A stretch of DNA of 64,000 nucleotides from Helopsaltes ochotensis (taxonomy: Eukaryota > Chordata > Aves > Passeriformes > Locustellidae), in contig VXBM01001647.1 of NCBI GenBank assembly GCA_013400155.1, forward strand, positions 86,841 through 150,840. Reading direction: 5' to 3'. How positions within the stretch are numbered: position 1 is the first letter of the stretch; each line of letters starts with the position of its first letter. The notes below the pieces were generated by a model. That model was not told where the DNA came from, ran no database searches, and saw only the letters and a list, made by a program, of their open reading frames with translations. Below, piece by piece: positions 51,831 through 63,076 of the stretch. The position numbers were made by a program, and so were the translations under genes.

Positions 51831-54800
51831 ATAACACAGGCCTTTAACACAAGTTTCCTTCCTCAGAGAGATTTGAATTCTGATCCTGCCCTCAATAGTG
51901 CATTTAGCCCCTTCCAATTTGCCATTAAAGGCAAATTATATATATTCATATTTCTTCAAAAGAAAGTTGATGTTTGAAGAAATCCTTTCCATTTTGATAG
52001 TGTGAAGTTCCAGCTGCTTGTTTTCAAATTCTTTACAGATCACATATTTACATCATGTATTCCTGCACAAGAGGATGTATGAAGTGACACTGTTTTAGAA
52101 AATTTGTCGTTTATGACTTCACCTTCATCCGCTGCCCATTAAAGCACTTATCCTGGGAAAATCGGACGTGAGAGCTCAAAGACACTTTACCATCATCTTG
52201 GTACTTCCTACCACCAATTTTATGCTAGTGGAGCATATTATTTGTTTTATTAAATCCCACTTCTGAGATCCTTGGCTGCTACAGGTTTCTCAAAGTATCA
52301 GGACAATGGCAATCAAGAATTGCAAAATTGTTGTCAAATCTAAACTGCCGAGACTTTGTGCTTTTCTGCTGGACTTTCTGTAATAATAAAGAATTCCATC
52401 CAAGAGTAGGCTCTTGGGATTGAACCAAATTTATATGTTCTTTGGAAAAGTATGTGTGAAACAAATTTGTTACAAGATCATTTCAAGTTCAATTATAAAT
52501 ACATAAACCTACTTCTAAGTCATGATTTAAGCCTCTCCAATAATGAAAATTTATTTGCATGGTGCTTTATTCCAGAGACTTTATTAGTTTATTTTTATTC
52601 ATGAAAGATGAATTTAAAGAATGAACATGATTTTAATGTGCAGAAGATACGGACCAAATGAAAAATTAGACTTTACTCCACCCAGCAAAGAGATACAACT
52701 TAGTAGACTGAGAATTTGAAAGGCAGAAAATAGCTTCAGGTTGGTTTCAGATGCTCTCTAAAGTTATATGAATTTAACCCATTTTTTTCCCCACCATTTA
52801 TTCAGAAGTATTGCCTTAGGATATGGATTATTTCAAACATTGATATTCCACTATACCCTGTGATACAGGACACAGAAATGAAACATGATAGTAAAAATTA
52901 ACAGATTCTTCTTTCTTGTGCCTGAATTCAGACATTTGTCAAGATTGTGAACATTTCTGAGACCTTTATAGTTGGCTCACTGAACCTATGGATCAGGGGA
53001 ACTCAAAGGTTGTAACTTTGGTACTTTATGCCACAAGGTCTAACAAGTAATTATCTTTGTTTCCATAGTGTCCCAATCCTTCTTGTATTGTGCGAAAATA
53101 AATTCTTCAGTCAACTTAAGAAAATTAACATAGGCTTAAAATCTTAACATTAATTGTATGTTTGCAAAAAAATAAAAACTTGAAGAATTTCTGATCTGTG
53201 GTAAAGTAATAAAGGTACATAAGAAATGGAAAATATGCATATCATGCAAAATTTTAATTCTGCAATCTTCCATCTTTTTGTAATTCTTTTGGTAGTTTAT
53301 CATGTACATTTATTACTTTCTTGATACATGTAATTTTTACCGAGGACTTCCTATGGGAGTGTAGCTAATGAATTCTCAAGTCTTATTGGCATGCAAATCT
53401 TCAGTCACGAATTTGAGTCTCTTTGTTTAAACTGTGTTACTGGTAGTTCAGGTGTGAGTTTGATGGCTTTATCTTCAGTTGCTATGGCATAACTAATCAA
53501 TACTCTGACAAAAAGTACCACTTCTGAAGATACAATGAAGATATTAAAAATTCATTGCAGTTCTGTGCTTATCCAATGCACAGATTTAATTAATTTTTTG
53601 TTTATTTTGTTCTCTGAAAGAACTGGTTGCGTAATTTATTCTTAGAGATTATGGCTGGTTTTTTACAGAGTAGAAATAAAGTCATTAAAAGCAGTGAAGT
53701 GAAAAAATAATGCTAAAAAAGAGGATCTACAATTGTCATGGTTTTGCTATGTTGGAATTCTCCAAACTACTTTGACTGTAGTGGAGAATATCACAGACAC
53801 ATTGATACTTTAATTAAAGCCTAGATGCATATTTAGTTAGATCTTCCCATAGTATTTTAAATTAGCTGAGTGATACTGAAAATACATGCCTAATCAAAAC
53901 CTTTATATTAAGGTGTTTTAGCTTTAAGTTACAATTTCTGAAATTACAAAAGAATGACAGAAAATATGGCTTGATACAACTTTGGAGAAATAAAAATCAT
54001 TCACATTTTCCCTTATATTTTCCCGTATTTTAGGAAAACTGAAGGCTTATTTTTAAAATTTCCTGACTGCCTAGTACTGAAAATTAAATGAAAAATGAAA
54101 TTATCCTGTCATTGATAGTTTTTCATGCAGTCTAACTGACAGACTAACAGTGGAAGGTTTCTGCACAAAATGACAAATTAAGGAAGAATCCAAGCAGAAA
54201 TTGTCAGTCTCATAGTCCAGTAAAATCATCCAAATACTACCTTCATGGAAGTGTAAACAAAGCAGACAGTAAGTTGGCTTAGGCATTGTGGAATGGGAGA
54301 AGACTCTAATTACAGAAATATGAATAAACCAATAAAGGATAATGGATTTTTTTTTTCAGAAGAGAAAAAAAACCTGTAAGGTCTTCAACTATAGGGAAAG
54401 TGAGAGACTAGTTTTAGAGCATGCACTTGTGATCTTCTTCCAAGAGCAGATCTCTATAACGGGTCTTATAAACCAAATCCTGTAAAATGTGTCCCACTTT
54501 CCAGTAGAACCTTTAATATTTTGTAGAGCAGTAAAGGAGAGGGGAAGGTCACTGAAAGGACAAACAAGAAGGATGTGTAGGACTATGCCAAAACTTTTAC
54601 ATCCTGTGGAGAAGCGCTCCTCACGGTTTAGTGCAAACACAATGATGAGGAAATCTCTCCCATTCATCCCTGCCCACGTAACCCACTTCTCCAGACTCTC
54701 ACACGGGAAAACACACACCAGAGCTGCTCCCAGATGGGAGGAAGATTCAGTCTCTCAGCCCACATTCACTGTTTCCATGATTCCATTCAACTTAAGCCCT

Positions 54801-55264
54801 TCTGCAGGACATCAGCATTCAGCTTTTATCTCCCATGGCAAGGGATTGTTGTGCTAGATGTAGACCTTTAGCCAATCTCAAATTCTTAATTTGACCCACA
54901 TATAGGGCTTTATTTTAATGGAGCTTGGCTGATTTATGTGAACTGAGAATGTGGCTTATTGTCCAAATCAGAATTCCATGTCTCAGAAATTGAGTAAAAT
55001 AAAACCTTAACTTGTGAACACAGAGGTCCAAAGGCAGTAATATAAATATTTTTAAAGTCTCAAAGTTTATATTAGATTTAACTTCCTATAAATCATATCC
55101 ATCATACTTAATACAGGATTAGTTTATAAAAAATAATTTAAAAATAGAACACAGTTCAGAAAAGATCAACAAATACATTTGGGTAATCCAGGTATAGATT
55201 TTAAAATAAAGTTGATGAGCACTAAAAAAGGAGCTTGCAAAACTGCAGATATTTGTACATTAAT
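51831..55264. other. Intergenic DNA, no gene recognised
   Basis: Very AT-rich. One less AT-rich block at about 54480-54730 carries overlapping open frames on both strands but no family or splice pattern could be recognised. Confidence 0.6.
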
Positions 55265-55620
55265 GTTATGGGTTGACACAGTTTGATTTTTAGTTAGGGA
55301 AAAATATAAAGTATTGCCCTGTCAGGACCTTGAAGTTGTTTTGATAGGGACGGGCAGACCGGCACCTATCATCTTGTGCTTCAGATATTGACATGCGGTG
55401 TGACCACTGAGAAGCGACTTTGGAGGTACACACAGAAAGCTGGGATTGTCCTGGCCCAGCCTCTTCCTTCCTCCCCAGTGAACAGGTCACATCTAAGCTG
55501 GCCGGGCTCAGCGGCTTCCCGGGCTCCACCAGCGCCCAGGCTCCACCAGGGGACATCGTAAGAAGCAGGAGGGGCCCAGTCTAAGCCCTGCAGCCCGACT
55601 ACATAAAACCACCACAATTA
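55265..55620. mobile_element. GC-rich repeat-like block, possibly LTR-retrotransposon derived
   Basis: Abrupt GC-rich segment with CpGs in an AT-rich neighbourhood, starting after TGTTATGGGTTGACACA, an LTR-like TG start. Ends near 'gactacataaaaccacc'. No coding sequence. Assignment to an endogenous retroviral LTR or leader is a guess from composition and start; it could be another repeat family. Confidence 0.35.
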
Positions 55621-57204
55621 ACAAAGAATAAAACCATAGAGAAATACGCTCAGTGCGCTGCTTTTCAATTTTACCCCTTGCCAATTAGAAAGGATGGGTC
55701 TAACAAAAAGCAGCAAAGAATTCTGATCCCATATGATTGCTGTGTGTATAGGAGGCTGGACGTTATGTAGCAGTATCTTCAAAAGTTGTTCCCGTGGCAT
55801 TTTCCCCCATTTTGAGCAGAGGATAAACCTTGTTCATACTTCTCACAGGTTTCCTTTTAGTTTCTCTTGGAAGCCTTGTAGGTTTCTTTGCTTCACTTTT
55901 TCCAGGGCAGAGAGTGTCCACACTGCAGAGCTTGCTCACCCCAGCAAGATGCGAGTAGATGAAGCTTGCTCAGTAGGCACAGAATTTTGGTAGCATGCTT
56001 CAAAACATATCTTTCCTATGCAAGTTAAAATTTTTTAAAAGCTTATGACAGGAATAATTTTTGATAGGAGAAAGCACACTGCTAAAAAACCCCTTTTTTC
56101 CGGGCAAATCAGTGTTCCTGGTGACTAAAGCTTAATAGTGAACAGGTAACCAGACTTTGCTCGGTCTAAAATAAACATTGACCAATTAGTACACTTTTCT
56201 CTAGACTCATTCTTAGAAATAGGATTGATTTTTTTTCCAACATTAGCTGGTATGTGGCAGACACCCAGGAACCAGCAAGAGTGTTGAAAAGCCTGGCAGA
56301 CATAAAAGTAAAAATGATGTCTAAAAAAGGAAAGCAATAGAGCAAACATAATTGGCAAAATATGCAATAAGAACAATTTTCTCTGATTTAGTAAGAAAGT
56401 GTGTCATCTTTTTTATGACCCAGAAAGTCACAGATGCAACTTTATACACATTGATCAACTGTAGGCAGAAAAAGGAAATATGTAACAGCAAGGTGATTCT
56501 ACACAAAAATTCCACTGTGAAACAAGAAAAAATGTGTCAGAAACAAAGACGTCAATTAAAGTTTATTAGTAAAGGACAGATTTTTAGGCTAAGATACTTT
56601 TTGACACATGCTTCAAATTTCTTGAAATTTCCTGTAGTTGTAAATACTGCAAGCTTTTAAGAAACCTGTAGTTATCAATAAGTTAAAATAGATGGGATGT
56701 CTTGGATAATAAAGAAAGAATAATAATCATCTAATTATCATTATGTCATGCTGGACAACGTATTTACTCAGCTGTATGTTTGGATGTAAGACTGCTGTTA
56801 TCTCTGGTATGCAGGAAGAACAGAAAAAATAACTTTTATACAGTGTATAATTGACAGACCTACAGCAGAGCATAAAAGAAAAACAGTTTTCAGATTACTT
56901 AGTAAGCAGTTTACAAGTGTTTTCTCTTGAGTTCAATTCATCAGTACCAGAATGCATGATTTTAACCATGTCTTTATACAACATAAGTCTTGACCAATAT
57001 GAGACAGATTCAAGATTTAAAAGAATTTGCAGTGCATATCAATTTAATCTCCCAAGGAAATAGCTGCAGATTTATGCCAAGAATTAAAAAGTCAAGAAGA
57101 AATAATTTCTAGGGGCTTCACAGATAGTATGGATGTATTTATTTTGCTATCTCATGTCTCTACAGTTTGGGTGTTTCTGTATGGTTAGTACTAGTTTTAC
57201 TAGT
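55621..57204. other. Intergenic DNA, no gene recognised
   Basis: AT-rich, short random open frames only. Confidence 0.6.
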
Positions 57205-57424
57205 TCCACCTAAATATGAGGAAAAACTCCTTTACTGTGCAGGTGACAGAGCACTGGAATAGGTTGCTCAGAGAGGAGTGGAGTCTTCCCTCACAGGAGA
57301 CATTCAAGAACTGTCTGGGCACAACGCTGTGCAATGTACTCTCAGCTGACTCTGCTTGTGCAGAGAGTTCAGGCCAGATGCCTGCCCCATATCCAACCTC
57401 ACCCATTCTGTGATCATGTGAATA
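57205..57424 (+). mobile_element. CR1 LINE 3' end (first of a tandem pair)
   Basis: 'gaggaaaaactcctttactg', 'ggaataggttgctcagagag', and the end 'ccaacctcacccattctgtg'. About 220 bp with an internal change where the usual CR1 tail begins. Confidence 0.8.
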
Positions 57425-57496
57425 TCAACTCTGAAAACATAAGACAAATCCTGACCACACTTTACATTTGTGCTCAGAAATTTAAGTCTAAATTAA

Positions 57497-57698
57497 GAAG
57501 GGAAGACTAAGAAGGGATCTGATCAATGCACACAAATATCTCAAAGGGCATGCTTGATAAACTCTTTTCAGTGGTGCCCAGTGACAGGACAAGGAAGAAT
57601 GGAAAGAAGGGTTTTCTAGGTAACCCTGTCTGGCAGGGGGTTGGACTGGATGATCTCCAGAGTTCCCTTCCTATCCTAGCAACTCTGTGATTCTGTGA
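57497..57698 (+). mobile_element. CR1 LINE 3' end (second of a tandem pair)
   Basis: 'aagaagggatctgatcaatg', 'cagtgacaggacaaggaaga', 'gttggactggatgatctcca', and the tail 'ctctgtgattctgtga'. The middle of the CR1 3' UTR is deleted. Confidence 0.85.
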
Positions 57699-60600
57699 AT
57701 TGGGAGTGAAATTGCCTCAATAAACAACAGGTTGTTCAAGGTTGAAGATATTTTTTAAAAGAATGTAATGATTCATTTGCACTTGAATTTCAAGGAAACA
57801 CAGATGCTTTGCTGCATTGCCGCTGAAGAACAGTGCATCCGGATTTGGAAGGTTTTGTATATTATTATATGGACAAGAACTTCTAAAGAGAAATTATAGA
57901 AAACGTAGCAAATAACTTGGGGGTTGGTGTATCACTAGACCTAGGCCCCCAATTCTCCTAAAAACACCCACCCCCACCCATTCATGACTAAAGGTCAAAG
58001 GGCACAAGAACTCCAGAAAAGGAGCCAATAACATTAGGGTTCACATTCAGTTTCAGTCACTTTTTAGGTGTTCACTTGCACCTCCTAATACACATATGCT
58101 CTTGCTCTCTTACTTTTTGATCTTACAAAAAAGCACACTGTTATACTGGCACTGGGTTAAATCTTGAGAGAGAGAAAGAAATAGCTGTATTTTATTTCAA
58201 ACATGCACCCATGGCATATATTAGCAAAGGCAGGCACACAAAAATGTGTCTTCATCTTAAGCAAAATACAAACAAGGGGATAATGGTCCATGATTCTTTG
58301 CAAAGTCTTTCCTCAGCTTCGGAATGGATTGGATCCTGAGAAGTTTCTCTCTCCCTCAGTGACCTGACCAATAGAACAAAAGTATTTAATATCAGCCCAC
58401 AGCGTTAAATATACTTCAGGAAAGATTCAGAAAGAACCAGTGTCACTTTTAGAAAAGCAAAAATGCTCCATTTATTATGCTCATTTCAAATTCCAAAAAT
58501 TTAGATACTTTCCATGCAGTGGTGAAATTCCCTTCTGTTGACTTGGCAAAGAAAGGCTACTTTGGACAGATTTTCTACATCTGCTACATCAGGAAAAACA
58601 CCTGCTGACAATTTTTGAGAATTTCCCAGCACATAACTCTCTAGAGTAATTCAGCATCTAAATGGCATACAAGTTTCATAATATTGTAAGTCAGAGTAAT
58701 TGTGTTTAATTTGCCTTTTCACCCAAAGATACAATCCATTTGGTATGTCAGTGCAAAGGAAACTTAAGCTGCCACCCAGTGATTAAAATATCAGAGCAAG
58801 ATAGATATTTGTGAAATTAAACATTTTTCTTACCTTTATTATCTGAAATGGCCAAATGAAGGCAGCAAAGCATTAGGAGCAAAATATTTAGAGGGACTTT
58901 TCATGAGCATTCAGCAGAGAATAAAATCAGCCAGGCAATTTGTATTAACAGAGAAAACAGCTACTAACTGCTAATATCTTACAGCTTCAGATTAAGTTCT
59001 TGGTTCCTTAGGTAAAGTATTTTGAATGTCATTGCTTTGAGTACCCTAGCACCAGGTTTGTACCTGGTGAAGAATTCATGGAGCATTTCTCTTGCCAAAA
59101 CAAGTAGAAGTCAAAAGTTGACCACTTAAAAATAATACCAGGAGTTTAAAGCATGTGCCTGCATCCTAACTCATTCAGCAGGTTTCTTCTCAACCACAGT
59201 ACTCCACACTTGCTCACCAGTTTTCCTGTTACAAAATAAATCTGCATTGTACCTCAGAGCAGCCAAATTTTTCTAGATTCTTTGTGGATAAGTCAGTTAA
59301 AGGTATTTCAAAGTAGAATAGAATGATTATAATCAATTATTTTTACACATTGTAAATGCTCTTTGACATTATTAGCATGTATTTCCTTTGCAATAGATGC
59401 TGATTTGTGAAAGCCCGCTTTTGCTTACCTTGGTAAAGGGTCTTGGACAGTTTTAGCTCATTCATTTCAAAAGGGTTTATTTGACTGGGCCATGGGGTTG
59501 TTAGGGTAGATTTTGGGTAGTGTTAAGTAATTTTGTCTGGAGGGGACAGGTAATGAAGGAAGTGGGACACTTTTCCAAGTCCTTGGATTCCTTTGTTAGA
59601 CTGGCAGAGCAGTAGGCACTGATTAGAGGCTAGACATTGCCACCCCGTGGCCAGAGGAGCTCGCCTGACCAGCGCTGGGAGGGGCTCACACAATGTAGAT
59701 TATACAGATCAAACTGGAGGTTCAGGGTCCTGGAAAGGAAAGCCAGAGGGGGCTCAACTTCTCCAAGAATGTCAAAGATGCAAAAATGAGGAAAATGTAC
59801 CCCTGATATCTATTACATTAGGCGTACTGCTAATCCACAAGCACCATAAAGGCCCACAGAAAAAAACAACATGCAGACTTCACAGTGTGTACTTATTAAA
59901 CAAGGAAGACTTTCCTTTGGGGGAAGGGAACAAAAGCTTGTGATTTCAATGAAGATTAATTAGGCAAGCTTCGGTGCCTTTCCCTGCACTTCTTGTCATC
60001 CCACTCACTTTTACTCTTTAAACTCGGCTTCCCAATTTTTCCCTCTTTTACGTTCATGTGTCCTTTCCTCAACGTCTTCTCCTCCTTTTTTTTACCTTTC
60101 TTCCCTGATTTCCAGACTTTAATTGGTGTAATTTTAGCAATGTTTGGTGCTTTTCACTGCCCCTTATTTCATCTCGGTCCATTTGGCAGCAATCTCTCCA
60201 TTGCCAAATTTTCCCAGTTTTTTCCATTGCAACTGTGTTTCATCATATCTCCTTTCCAGAGCATTTGTTCAACTTTGTTCTGTGATTTCAAGATTTCCTT
60301 TGCTTTCCTTGAAGGTTTTTTTCGTTCTTCCAATTGCCACTGAAATCCACAATTCTACTTCTCACTATTATTTGAGCCTTCATTTCTACAAACGAGTTTT
60401 GTTTTTCTCCACAGTATGTTTGTAATTTTTTTTTAATTACAATATAAACTTAAACAGTGCCCCTAAGTAGTGTTGTAGATCAATTTGATAATTACAAGGT
60501 GTCATGTTCTGGCAGGTGGGTCAAATCAATTCTCAAGCCTATCTAACATATTTTTGCAGTTTCATTTTTTTGATGTAAAAATAACATAACACAACTAGGT

Positions 60601-60799
60601 CAGGCAAAGGAAGCCACAAATTTTTTGAATGGTTTTTCTTCTGTTATACTTTATTAAATATTTTTCATTTCATCTATGCATTTATCATTTCTCGGTATCT
60701 ATCAAGGCAGAAAGGTATAGCAAAAAAATTGTAGTTGTAAAAAGAAGAGACTCTTTTTGTTTTAGTTCACAGACAGATTTTTCAACAAGTACAGGACTG
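57699..60799. other. Intergenic DNA 3' of SH3TC1, no gene recognised
   Basis: AT-rich sequence with a GC-richer block near 59640-59760 and a pyrimidine-rich stretch at about 59985-60360. Open frames of 98 and 116 codons there have no recognisable family. Confidence 0.6.
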
Positions 60800-60984
60800 T
60801 ATCTTAAAGACAATGAACTTTATTTCACTGTCACATAAACTGTTAACATCATCTAGTATGATGAGTTCCACCTTACAGCACACAGATAATGAGTCATTGA
60901 ATGCAGTCTGCATCCTCCTACAAAGCCAGTGCAGTATTTCCTTAGGTACTTCTGCAAGTAGTTAGGTTGTGCTTTCCAAAATGC
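60800..60984 (-). other. SH3TC1: SH3TC1 3' untranslated region, end estimated
   Basis: Short AT-rich stretch from the stop to just past the AATAAA at 60819-60824, about 180 nt. The end is inferred from the signal only. Confidence 0.5.
60819..60824 (-). promoter_or_regulatory. SH3TC1 polyadenylation signal AATAAA
   Basis: Minus-strand GAAATAAAG, a canonical hexamer in good context, about 160 nt after the SH3TC1 stop and the first one encountered. Confidence 0.6.
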
Positions 60985-61215
60985 TTATGAATTCTTGTAA
61001 CACTGATCAGGAGCTAAATTTATCCTCCTTACATTCAGCTCTGTTGCAAAGCTTCTTGCCTTTTGGTAGAAAAAGAGAGACATTTCCCGATCCACGAGGA
61101 AGTTATGGTAGATCACAGCAAGTCTGGTGTAAATCTTCAGTTGAGCTTTTTTATTGCCCAGGTCCATGGCAGCAGCAAGTGCCAAGTGGTAATAGCCAGC
61201 TGCATCAAAGGGGTC
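60985..61215 (-). CDS. SH3TC1: SH3TC1 last coding exon with stop
   Basis: 231 nt, 76 residues plus TAA, starting DPFDAAGYYHLALAAAMDLG and including KAQLKIYTRLAVIYHNFLVD and SLFFYQKARSFATELNVRR. Acceptor CTTATTTCAG. Ends APDQCYKNS before the stop at 60985-60987. Confidence 0.94.
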   Translation of the reverse strand, partial: DPFDAAGYYHLALAAAMDLGNKKAQLKIYTRLAVIYHNFLVDREMSLFFYQKARSFATELNVRRINLAPDQCYKNS

Positions 61216-63076
61216 CTGAAATAAGAGGCTCAAAGATAGTACAACCAGTGCAAGAGGACTGCAGAGCTCAGGTTTGTGAGTATCTAACAAGAATAATATA
61301 GATTCTGAGATTTTGAGGTTTTCCCACTTTACTGTTTACATTCGAAAAATGTTTTTTCCAGAAAATTGCAAAATCTGATTCTGTGAAATATTACTCAGTA
61401 TAAAAAATTTCCTACACAAGTTATTAAAATTTCTTACCTTAAGGTCATAGAATATAATATCTCCTAAGATCGAGTACACCTTGACATAATAGAATGTTTC
61501 CTCCTCAAACTCCAGAGGAGAGGAACAGAGGGACAAGGCCTTTAAATAGAAGTGCTCAGCTAGTTCACAGTGACCCAAATGGTGATGGATGGCTGCCAGG
61601 CGATGGTAAGCTATTCTTTCATTTAGCTGATTTCCTAATGAGATAATGTGTGAATCAGGATAAAAACAAAGTGACAAAGTACTCAAATCTATGCTAGTTT
61701 AAAAAAAAAAAAAACTGTATTGAATTTGCTGATTTTTTGTTGAATAAAAACACATTTGCTTAAGAGATACATGGTCAAGACCTGCCCTTCAAGAAAAATC
61801 CTATGGAATTTCTGAATTTCCTCCTGCAGAATTTGACAGTGTCTGGGATTTTAAGAAGTAACTACATTCATCTCTCATGTATACATTATAATATATATAT
61901 ACACACACATACACTCTGCATACTTACAAAGAATGCAAATAGATTATTATGAAAGAACGTTAATGTGAATAAAGACTCCCTTGTCCATCCCAATATATAT
62001 TTTACATGAAAAATTATGACAAAAAATTATTTTCAGACCGATGAAAATGACCTGTCTGTGCTTGTACAGAGGGTTAAGAAAGTTCTTAATCAGCTCCCAA
62101 ACTTAAAGAATAGTAATTTTGAAACAAGACCTATCATTTTTGATTTTTCCATTTTATGTTAGTTCACAATCAGAGTAATGGGCAAATTTGAAAGTGTATG
62201 ACACTCAAAAGTCTCTTAGGACTACATTATTCATGAGTGTTGTATCTTAGCTCTTAGAAGCATACTCGGTTTACACACAAAATTCTAGTTTTGATTCTGT
62301 GCTCTACCAAAGGTTTTTCATTTGATCCTAAGTTAGAAGAGGAAGCAGTAAATTGCTCATTCTTGAATAGAAGCAAAGAATAGCAATTACAGTGGTGTTA
62401 TGAAATCCTGGCAAGAAATGATTGAATGCAAGGGAAAAAAACTTTAAATTTAGAGTTCTGTTGTATTTTTAGAGGTATCACTCATATATAACGGAAATTA
62501 TTCTTACCTAAGTTTACACTGAGGATGAGAGCTACTCTTGCATATTCCAGACTCTCCTCATAAGACTTCAGATTCATCAGCAGTTCCACCAACTTATTGC
62601 ATAATCTAAGTTCAGTGGTTTTGTTGCCAGTCTGAACAGCAAGTGGGAGAGCCCTGTCCTGAAACATACAACATCAGCTTAGCTATGGCTGGACCCCAAG
62701 ATGTGCACTGACAGGCTCTCATTCATATCAAATAAGGTAATTTCTGGTTTCATTTTCCTCTTTGCTTAGAACAGTTCTTGCAACCAGAAGAAGATTTGAA
62801 ACAGGTGATATCTACTAGCACCATGACAAGTATGCAGCTGCAATAGGTTATAAACAGTTTGCGGAGAGGTTCAGCTTTTGGTTCAGCATTTGTAGAATAC
62901 TTGCTATGGTGGGAGGTACATAACTATCAACACAGCAGAAAAACTACACAAACCCTGTAGAAAGTCACTGCTTTCTCCTTTTCCCAAGTACCATTAAAAA
63001 ATATGTCTCCAGCAGCTTCAAACAATTCCATTCCTAAATTTCGATCTCCTGTGCAAAGAGCAGCATCCTGAGCGAC
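60985..63076 (-). CDS. SH3TC1: SH3TC1, C-terminal TPR part (last four coding exons; gene continues past the window)
   Basis: Four exons join in phase to give 702 nt: 233 residues plus TAA. The product is the C-terminal tetratricopeptide-repeat region of an SH3TC-family protein: helical repeats such as HRLAAIHHHLGHCELAEHFY, and near the end KIYTRLAVIYHNFLVDREMS with FATELNVRR. SH3TC1 rather than SH3TC2 is chosen from the sequence of the last exons and from its place next to HTRA3 on the same strand. The SH3 domain and N-terminal half are not in this window. The paralogue SH3TC2 is a Rab11 effector in endosome recycling; SH3TC1's own role is poorly known. It is unclear whether the short tail APDQCYKNS is typical. 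Confidence 0.9.
61438..61634 (-). CDS. SH3TC1: SH3TC1 coding exon, second from the end
   Basis: 197 nt encoding GNQLNERIAYHRLAAIHHHL, then HCELAEHFYLKALSLCSSPL and a second repeat to YSILGDIIFYDLK. Two TPR units are readable. Acceptor TATCTCATTAG, donor AAG followed by GTAAGA. Confidence 0.94.
61635..62507 (-). other. SH3TC1 intron between the third-last and second-last exons
   Basis: 873-nt intron, with a (TA)n(CA)n microsatellite at 61885-61914. Nothing else recognised. Confidence 0.85.
61885..61914. repeat. TA/CA microsatellite
   Basis: Short alternating TA run passing into CA repeats. Confidence 0.8.
62508..62658 (-). CDS. SH3TC1: SH3TC1 coding exon, third from the end
   Basis: 151 nt encoding DRALPLAVQTGNKTTELRLC, then a TPR stretch LVELLMNLKSYEESLEYARV and ALILSVNL, ending with one base of a Gly codon. 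Acceptor GTATGTTTCAG, donor TTAG followed by GTAAGA. Phase 1 at the end matches the next exon. Confidence 0.92.
62954..63076 (-). CDS. SH3TC1: SH3TC1 coding exon, fourth from the end
   Basis: 123 nt, 41 codons in phase 0: VAQDAALCTGDRNLGMELFE, then AAGDIFFNGTWEKEKAVTFY and R, a TPR helix pair. Acceptor TTTTCTTCTCAG. The donor GTTTGT is weaker than usual. A longer open frame over this exon is a shifted shadow. Confidence 0.88.

Noticed and set aside
51588..51977. 129-codon plus-strand open frame
   Set aside because: Lies on the reverse strand of an old CR1 copy; no protein family fits.
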